Assembly (NCBI RefSeq): GCF_000430805.1
Contig: NZ_AUMS01000007.1
Coordinates: forward strand, 236,900 to 300,899
Length of the DNA: 64,000 nt
Direction of reading: 5' to 3'
Source of the DNA: Chitinilyticum aquatile DSM 21506
Lineage (GTDB): Bacteria > Pseudomonadota > Gammaproteobacteria > Burkholderiales > Chitinibacteraceae
Notes under the pieces: generated by a model
Told to the model about the DNA's origin: nothing
The model's database searches: none
What the model saw: the letters and a program-made list of their open reading frames with translations, nothing else
Made by a program: the position numbers and the translations under genes
Shown: piece by piece, positions 55,985 through 64,000 of the stretch
Layout of the letters: each line of letters opens with the position of its first letter
Position numbering within the stretch: position 1 is the first letter of the stretch

Positions 55985-56401
55985 CTAGCCGCGCTTGGGC
56001 ACCCAGACCAGCGCATCGCCTTCCAGCACTTTCACGCCACGTACATAGCATTCGGTCAGCAGCTTCACGCGCTGCTTTTCGGGATAGATTTCCAGAACTG
56101 TCGCCTGGGCACTGACGGTATCGCCAATTTTGACCGGCTTGATGAAGCGCAGATTCTGCGCCATATAGATACATCCCGGACCAGGCAGCTTCATGCCGAT
56201 CACGGACGAAAGCATGCTGGCCGTCAACATCCCGTGAATGATGCGGCCGCCAAAGCGCGTTCCTGATGCAAACTCTTCATCGATGTGCATGGGATTGTTG
56301 TCGCCAGTCAGGCCGGCAAACAGCACGACATCGGTTTCGGTAATGGTTTTGCGGTACTCCGCCATCAGGCCGATGGTCAGGTCTTCGAAGAACAATGCCA
56401 T
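55985..56401 (-). CDS. MaoC-like (R)-specific enoyl-CoA hydratase, PhaJ type
   Basis: The 138-residue hot-dog-fold protein has the hydratase-2 motif with the catalytic Asp and His in GDNNPMHIDEEFASGTRFGGRIIHGM. Enzymes of this type turn enoyl-CoA into (R)-3-hydroxyacyl-CoA for polyhydroxyalkanoate synthesis. A phaB-type gene lies about 6 kb away, supporting PHA metabolism, but no PHA synthase is in the window. Substrate chain length is unknown. Confidence 0.85.
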   Translation of the reverse strand: MALFFEDLTIGLMAEYRKTITETDVVLFAGLTGDNNPMHIDEEFASGTRFGGRIIHGMLTASMLSSVIGMKLPGPGCIYMAQNLRFIKPVKIGDTVSAQATVLEIYPEKQRVKLLTECYVRGVKVLEGDALVWVPKRG

Positions 56402-56526
56402 AGCAAGCTCCTTGTGATGAGATGAAGTGCCACCATACTGCGGCGCAACATCGCATCATCATGAGGCCATCCCGTTACAGACCAAAGTCCTGAATGCGCA
56501 AATCGGCAAAAAGCGACACTTGGCAG

Positions 56527-57975
56527 CTACATTCCCGCAGCCAGCTCGCCCAGGCGCTGGATGGCACGCTCGTGCCGGACTGTCCACGGCTCCACGCAAC
56601 AGATGCGCAGGCAATTGCGGTAGCTGTTGCTGGGCGAAAAAAGTGGCCCGGGGGTAAAGGAAATTCCCTCGGCCAGCGCGCGCTGCAACAATTCAAGCGT
56701 ATCGACCCGGCTGTTGAGCTCTACCCACAGCACATACCCGCCCTGCGGCACATGCAGGCGCGTATCCCCCGGGAAATAACGCTGGATCGCGCTGACGGCA
56801 GCATTCACCTGTTCCGAGCAGGCCTTGCGCAGGCGACGCAGATGATGGTCGTAACCGCCGTTTTCCAGAAAGCGGGCAATGGCCCGCTGCAGGGGCACGG
56901 GGGTTGAGAAAGTATTGATGAACTTGAGCTGCTCCAGCTCGCGATGCCAGCGTCCGGCCACAACCCAGCCGACGCGGAAACTCGGTGCGACCATTTTGGT
57001 GAACGATGCCAGCAGCATGACATTGCCGCTGCGGTCGAACGCCTTGGCTGGCCGCGGACGCTCACCATGGTAGAAGAACTCGCCGTAAATGTCGTCTTCG
57101 ATCAGCGGTACCTGTCGGGACTCAAGCAGCTCGACCAGACGGCGCTTGTTGTCGTCCGGCATCAGGCTGCCAAGCGGATTCGAAAAATTGGGCAAGAGGA
57201 CACAGGCCTTTACTTGCCCGTTGCGGGTCGCCAGCTCAAGCGCTTCGATGGAAATGCCGGTCTGGGGATGGGTCGGGATTTCCAGCGCCTTGAGCTGGAA
57301 ACTTTCCAGAATCTGCAGCAAGCCAAAATAGGCAGGTGATTCGATCGCGACCACGTCGCCAGGCTGGGTGACCGCGCGCAGGCACAGGTTCAGCGCTTCC
57401 AGCGCGCCGTGCGTGACCAGAATTTCGTCGGCATCAATCTGCCCACCCCATGTGAGCGAGCGGCGGGCAATCTGCCGGCGCAACTCCACGTCACCGATCG
57501 GATTTCCATAATCAGACAGGATCTCCGGGTCATGACGGGTCACCTGCGCCAGAATGCGCTGCACCTGCTGATTCGGATACAGTTTAGGGGACAGGATAGC
57601 CAGCCCGAAATCCACCTTCAGATCATGCAGGCGGGCCAGCTCAGCCGGTGCCAGCAGGGGATCGACCACCACTTCGGAGGGTTTCTGCGGCGGCTGGGTC
57701 AGGTCTGGCGCGACAAAACCGCGTGCCGCACGCACATAGAAGCCGGATTGGGGGCGAGCTTCGATCAGGCCGCGGTCTTCCAGCTCCCGATATGCTTCCA
57801 TGACGGTAGACAGCGAAACCTGCCGCTGGGCGGACAGACGCCGGATTGAAGGCAGTTTCTCGCCCGGCTGCAGCGTGCCGCTGGCAATGGCCTGGGCCAG
57901 ATCTTCCGCCAGCTGGAAATAGAGCGTTGCTGTCTTGCGCCCACCGCCCTGCTCGGTCACGACGACTTCATTCAT
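56527..57975 (-). CDS. MocR-type GntR/aminotransferase regulator
   Basis: The 482-residue protein joins an N-terminal GntR winged-helix (about residues 15-85, LPSIRRLSAQRQVSLSTVMEAYRELEDRGLI) to an aminotransferase class-I-like domain with the PLP lysine in SFTKMVAPSFRVGWV. MocR-family regulators bind PLP or PLP-amino acid adducts. The usual partner gene (pdxST, gabT or similar) is not adjacent, so its target is unclear. Confidence 0.9.
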   Translation of the reverse strand: MNEVVVTEQGGGRKTATLYFQLAEDLAQAIASGTLQPGEKLPSIRRLSAQRQVSLSTVMEAYRELEDRGLIEARPQSGFYVRAARGFVAPDLTQPPQKPSEVVVDPLLAPAELARLHDLKVDFGLAILSPKLYPNQQVQRILAQVTRHDPEILSDYGNPIGDVELRRQIARRSLTWGGQIDADEILVTHGALEALNLCLRAVTQPGDVVAIESPAYFGLLQILESFQLKALEIPTHPQTGISIEALELATRNGQVKACVLLPNFSNPLGSLMPDDNKRRLVELLESRQVPLIEDDIYGEFFYHGERPRPAKAFDRSGNVMLLASFTKMVAPSFRVGWVVAGRWHRELEQLKFINTFSTPVPLQRAIARFLENGGYDHHLRRLRKACSEQVNAAVSAIQRYFPGDTRLHVPQGGYVLWVELNSRVDTLELLQRALAEGISFTPGPLFSPSNSYRNCLRICCVEPWTVRHERAIQRLGELAAGM

Positions 57976-58091
57976 GATGCATCCACCTGCTTATGATGAA
58001 TGCACTATACCTCGCCCGAGAAAAGGATAACAGTAGTGCTTTCCTGATATCAACACAAAACTGTGCAGGAACAGATCAAATCAAGGCGCGA

Positions 58092-58412
58092 TCAATTCGG
58101 AACTGTTGCGGCAGTCACACCCGATGCCGGCGTAGAGGCACGACGTTCCAGCACCTGCATGAAGACCTCATCGCGCCGGATCATGCCCAGTTCGTTGCGG
58201 GCGCGCTCTTCGATGGCATCCGTACCGGCTTTCAGATCGCGCACCTCGGCTGCCAGCGCATCATTGCGTGCTTTGAGTTTTTCATTCTTGCTCTGCTGCT
58301 CGCTCAACTGCTGATCCAGCTGCCAGGCACGCAGCCAGCTACCCTTTCCGACCCAGAGTGGCCACTGCAGGACAATAATCAGCAAGGCAAGGACAATGGC
58401 AAGCAATCGCAT
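58092..58412 (-). CDS. ftsB: Cell division protein FtsB
   Basis: The 106-residue protein has one N-terminal membrane segment (about 3-20), a coiled coil (about 30-70), and the family ending [19 protein letters not shown]. FtsB links with FtsL and FtsQ in the divisome. Its place after eno matches the usual betaproteobacterial order. It follows an eno terminator, so it may have its own promoter. Confidence 0.92.
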   Translation of the reverse strand: MRLLAIVLALLIIVLQWPLWVGKGSWLRAWQLDQQLSEQQSKNEKLKARNDALAAEVRDLKAGTDAIEERARNELGMIRRDEVFMQVLERRASTPASGVTAATVPN

Positions 58413-58426
58413 AGGCTACCCACAAT

Positions 58427-58454
58427 GAAAAACCGGAGCCCGCAGGCTCCGGTT
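58427..58454 (-). terminator. Rho-independent terminator after eno
   Basis: AACCGGAGCC pairs with GGCTCCGGTT across CGCA. Read on the minus strand it is followed by a T run. It separates eno from ftsB. Confidence 0.85.
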
Positions 58455-58524
58455 GACGATATTACTACAGCAGGCTGCACTTGGTGCAGGCGTTGCTGCA
58501 ATTCATCGCTTAGCGCTTGGTTAC

Positions 58525-59871
<1,347 letters not shown>

Positions 59872-59911
59872 TTACCGGCCTTGACAGCCGCTTAAGCGTA
59901 GCACAATCGGG

Positions 59912-60763
59912 TTACAGCGTTTCTTCAATCAGCGAGTGTGCCTTGACGACCGCATCCAGTTCCTTGAGGACGGTCAGCAATTCCTTCATTCGCGGCAATG
60001 GCCAGGCATTCGGGCCATCCGACAGCGCCTCTGGCGGGTTCGGATGCGTTTCCATGAACAGGCCGGCAATGCCCGAGGCTACGGCAGCGCGCGCCAGTAC
60101 CGGAACGAATTCGCGCTGACCGCCGGAGCGATCACCCTGCCCGCCCGGCTGCTGCACCGAATGCGTGGCATCAAACACCACCGGGCAGCCGGTATTGCGC
60201 ATGATGGCAAGGCCGCGCATATCGCTGACCAGCGTGTTATAGCCGAACGACGCACCGCGCTCGCACATCATGAACAGGTCTTCCGGCAGGCCGGCTTCCC
60301 GGGCTGCATCACGCGCCTTTTCGGCCACATTTTTCATGTCACCCGGCGCCATGAACTGCCCTTTCTTGATGTTCACCGGCTTGCCGCTCTGGGCGCAGGC
60401 GCGGATGAAATCGGTCTGGCGACACAGGAAGGCCGGCGTCTGCAGGACATCAACAACACTGGCCACCGGCTTGATCTGCTCCGTTTCGTGCACATCGGTC
60501 AGCACGGGCACGCCAATCTGCTTTTTCACCTCAGACAGGATGCGCAGCCCCTCGTCCATGCCGAAACCGCGGAACGATTTGCCGGACGAACGATTCGCCT
60601 TGTCAAAACTTGATTTGTAGATGAAAGGAATACCCAGCTCTGTGGTGATTTCCTTCAGCAGGCCCGCCGTATCCAGCGCCATCTGCTCGCTTTCGATGAT
60701 GCACGGGCCGGCAATCAGGAACAGCGGATGTTCAATGCCAATATCAAAACCACAGAGCTTCAT
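59912..60763 (-). CDS. kdsA: 3-deoxy-8-phosphooctulonate synthase
   Basis: The 283-residue enzyme has the family motifs ([63 protein letters not shown]). It condenses arabinose-5-phosphate and PEP to KDO-8-phosphate for lipopolysaccharide. It lies between pyrG and eno, a familiar order. Confidence 0.97.
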   Translation of the reverse strand: MKLCGFDIGIEHPLFLIAGPCIIESEQMALDTAGLLKEITTELGIPFIYKSSFDKANRSSGKSFRGFGMDEGLRILSEVKKQIGVPVLTDVHETEQIKPVASVVDVLQTPAFLCRQTDFIRACAQSGKPVNIKKGQFMAPGDMKNVAEKARDAAREAGLPEDLFMMCERGASFGYNTLVSDMRGLAIMRNTGCPVVFDATHSVQQPGGQGDRSGGQREFVPVLARAAVASGIAGLFMETHPNPPEALSDGPNAWPLPRMKELLTVLKELDAVVKAHSLIEETL

Positions 60764-60795
60764 AACAACCTCGAGGTATCAGTTCACAAGCAAAC

Positions 60796-60822
60796 GGGTA
60801 TAAGGGCTTCCCACTCATACCC
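60796..60822. repeat. 27-bp core-less version of the 49-bp element
   Basis: Perfect GGGTAT and ATACCC ends enclose only 15 bases (AAGGGCTTCCCACTC), with a small GGG/CCC pairing. The 21-bp core and most arm sequence are missing. It lies between pyrG and kdsA. Confidence 0.55.
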
Positions 60823-60830
60823 GCCACAGT

Positions 60831-62513
<1,683 letters not shown>

Positions 62514-62743
62514 CTAGCCGAAGCCGGCCTCCCCCTCAATTCTGGACAAACCCGCATAAGTATGTAATCCGATATGCGCGCGGTGGCGAGCTACAACCAC
62601 GCCTGCTGTATTGGTAATTTTGTCAGTACAAACGCACATCGCTAGACAGCCTGCAAACCGCCCGCAATAATTACCACCTAAAGAAATATAACGTAAGTAA
62701 TAAAAACATTTTTCGTAGCGCAAACCACTGGAAGGACTTAAAC

Positions 62744-63478
62744 ATGAGCAAAGTAGCACTGGTCACAGGCGGCATGGGCGGCATCGGGACGGCGATCTGC
62801 CGCCAGCTGGCCCAGCAAGGATTCAAGGTCGCGACCACCTACTCCCGCGCTGGTCGCGAACAAGCCTGGCTGGATGAACAGGCCGCGGCAGGCTTCACGT
62901 TTCATGCCTACGAGTGTGACGTGAGTGATTATGAAGCCTGCAGCAAAATGGCCGCGCAGATCCGCGCGGAACTGGGCGAAGTCGATGTGCTGGTCAACAA
63001 TGCCGGCATTACCAAGGACGCCACGTTCAAACGCATGGACAAAACAAACTGGGATGCAGTCATCCGCACCAACCTGGATTCGCTTTTCAACGTCAGCAAA
63101 CAATTTGTTGACGGCATGGCAGATCGCGGCTGGGGCCGGGTGATCAACATTTCGTCAATCAATGGCCAGAAGGGCCAGTTCGGCCAGACCAATTACTCGG
63201 CAGCCAAGGCCGGCATGCACGGCTTCACCATGGCGCTGGCGCAGGAAGTGGCCAAGAAGGGCGTGACGGTCAACACCATCAGCCCTGGCTACATCGCCAC
63301 CGACATGGTGATGGCCGTACCGGAAGATGTGCGCAACAAGATCATCGCCGGCATCCCGGCGGGCCGGCTTGGCAAACCGGAAGAAATCGCCGGATTGATC
63401 GGCTATCTGGTGTCCGATGTTGCAGGCTTCATGACCGGCGCCAATCTGGCCATCAATGGCGGCCAGCACATGTGCTGA
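62744..63478 (+). CDS. phaB: Acetoacetyl-CoA reductase (PhaB type)
   Basis: The 244-residue SDR enzyme has the GGMGGIG cofactor loop, NNAG, the catalytic Ser/Tyr/Lys (NISSINGQ, YSAAKAG) and ends INGGQHMC, which resembles PhaB rather than FabG. It reduces acetoacetyl-CoA to (R)-3-hydroxybutyryl-CoA for polyhydroxybutyrate. A GGAAGGA site precedes the ATG in a 260-base A/T-rich divergent gap with pyrG that has no other gene. No phaA or phaC is seen in the window. Confidence 0.88.
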   Translation: MSKVALVTGGMGGIGTAICRQLAQQGFKVATTYSRAGREQAWLDEQAAAGFTFHAYECDVSDYEACSKMAAQIRAELGEVDVLVNNAGITKDATFKRMDKTNWDAVIRTNLDSLFNVSKQFVDGMADRGWGRVINISSINGQKGQFGQTNYSAAKAGMHGFTMALAQEVAKKGVTVNTISPGYIATDMVMAVPEDVRNKIIAGIPAGRLGKPEEIAGLIGYLVSDVAGFMTGANLAINGGQHMC

Positions 63479-63490
63479 AAGGCAGCACCA

Positions 63491-63538
63491 ACCCAACAAA
63501 AAGCCCCGATCAGCAATGGTCGGGGCTTTTTGTTGGGT
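63491..63538. terminator. Bidirectional terminator after phaB
   Basis: A perfect 19-bp stem (ACCCAACAAAAAGCCCCGA and its complement) surrounds a 10-base loop. The same CCAACAAAAA motif occurs in the pyk terminator at 54072. T runs are present on both strands. Confidence 0.9.
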
Positions 63539-63545
63539 ACCGATT

Positions 63546-63594
63546 AAGTACATGACTACAACCTTTCTAAAACATAGGTTCCAGCCCCATACCT
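63546..63594. repeat. 49-bp dispersed palindromic element, copy 13
   Basis: AAGTAC left end, core AACCTTTCTAAAACATAGGTT, ATACCT right end. This is the most degenerate copy, but the fixed length and AACC/GGTT pairing are kept. It follows the phaB terminator. Confidence 0.6.
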
Positions 63595-63643
63595 CGCCAC
63601 ATCTCTGCACCTCACCCTGCACTGGCACTGCCAAGCGCCAAGC

Positions 63644-63674
63644 AAAAGCCCCGACCATTTCTGATCGGGGCTTT
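63644..63674 (-). terminator. Terminator of the rRNA operon
   Basis: AAAGCCCCGA pairs with TCGGGGCTTT; read on the minus strand it follows 5S rRNA by about 10 bases and ends in a short T run. Confidence 0.8.
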
Positions 63675-63684
63675 CCATGGGGAG

Positions 63685-63797
63685 TCTGGCGATGTCCTAC
63701 TTTCACACGGGCATTCCGCACTATCATCGGCGCTGAGGCGTTTCACCGTCCTGTTCGGGATGGGAAGGGGTGGGACCACCTCGCTAAGGTCACCAGA
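63685..63797 (-). rRNA. rrf: 5S ribosomal RNA
   Basis: A 113-base 5S rRNA on the minus strand, recognised by the complementary ends TCTGGTGACC and GGTCACCAGA-type stem and the conserved CCCATCCCGAACAGG loop region. It is the last gene of an rRNA operon whose 23S gene runs off the right edge. No tRNA lies between 5S and 23S. Confidence 0.95.
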
Positions 63798-63950
63798 CTA
63801 TAACTGTTTGCATGTCGCACTCCTGCTTGATGTACGCCACGCTGAATTCAATAGAAGAAGTTAAACTTTCTTATCCCGTCGTATCGACTTTCTTTCTCGG
63901 GTCAATTGCCTCGTTTCACACCTAAGCCAATCACGCGTCTCAGGTTATAG

Positions 63951-64000
63951 GATCAAGCCTCACGGGCTATTAGTATCGGTTAGCTTAACGCATTACTGCG
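63951..64000 (-). rRNA. rrl: 23S ribosomal RNA, 3' end
   Basis: The last 50 or so bases of 23S rRNA on the minus strand (TTAAGCTAACCGATACTAAT region and GTGAGGCTTG). The gene is cut by the window edge; the exact mature 3' end is approximate. Confidence 0.88.

Overview
The window is about 64 kb of a GC-rich bacterial chromosome that looks betaproteobacterial and most probably belongs to the Neisseriales. Supporting signs are the fur/bamE/dapB block, the pyrG-kdsA-eno-ftsB order, RelA with a degenerate hydrolase half, a Bpt/Aat N-end-rule pair, phaB/phaJ-type genes, and a dRS3-like repeat. No genus can be named from sequence alone. Nearly all of it is ordinary core chromosome; no prophage, integrative element, intact transposase or CRISPR array was found.

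Layout. 1-9.8 kb: end of map, glnD, an M15 peptidase, an MltF-like transglycosylase, uup and a large orphan sensor kinase. 9.8-20.5 kb: prfC, a leucine-rich-repeat kinase, a pnuC/nadR-type nicotinamide riboside pair, psiF-like and solute-binding proteins, dienelactone hydrolase, a cyclic-nucleotide-gated MscS channel, dbpA and an RlmN-like enzyme. 20.5-25.2 kb: a sulfide/persulfide-response locus (ArsR-type regulator, persulfide-dioxygenase-like hydrolase, PmpA/PmpB-type YeeE proteins, SulP, thioredoxin 2, DUF2892). 25.2-27.3 kb: small genes and tRNA-Arg/tRNA-Glu. 27.5-35.1 kb: a Lol-like cassette (ABC ATPase, FtsX permease, small membrane protein, LolA-like carrier, MFS protein, outer-membrane barrel) followed by a LytS/LytTR two-component pair. 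35.1-41.5 kb: repeats, YkgJ, pncC, orn, a CheZ-like orphan, an M48 protease, a MITE, phhB and rsgA. 41.6-50.7 kb: relA, a chemoreceptor, uvrB, a TPR-GGDEF cyclase and a TPR partner. 50.7-54 kb: bpt, aat, fur, bamE, dapB. 54-63.5 kb: pyk, a MaoC hydratase, a MocR regulator, ftsB, eno, kdsA, pyrG, phaB. The right edge carries 5S and the 3' end of 23S rRNA on the minus strand.

The most striking signal is a dispersed palindromic element of exactly 49 bp, present 13 times in gaps between genes, plus a 27-bp core-less version. Its plan is GGGTAT, 8 variable bases, AGCCATTT, about 5 A/T-rich bases, AAATGGCT, 8 variable bases, ATACCC. Copies lie between convergent, tandem and divergent genes; several abut terminators, and one supplies the start codon and first residues of an outer-membrane protein. 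The best-conserved end is on the right of nearly every copy whatever the strand of the neighbouring genes. The second system worth attention is the Lol-like cassette with its adjacent two-component regulator.
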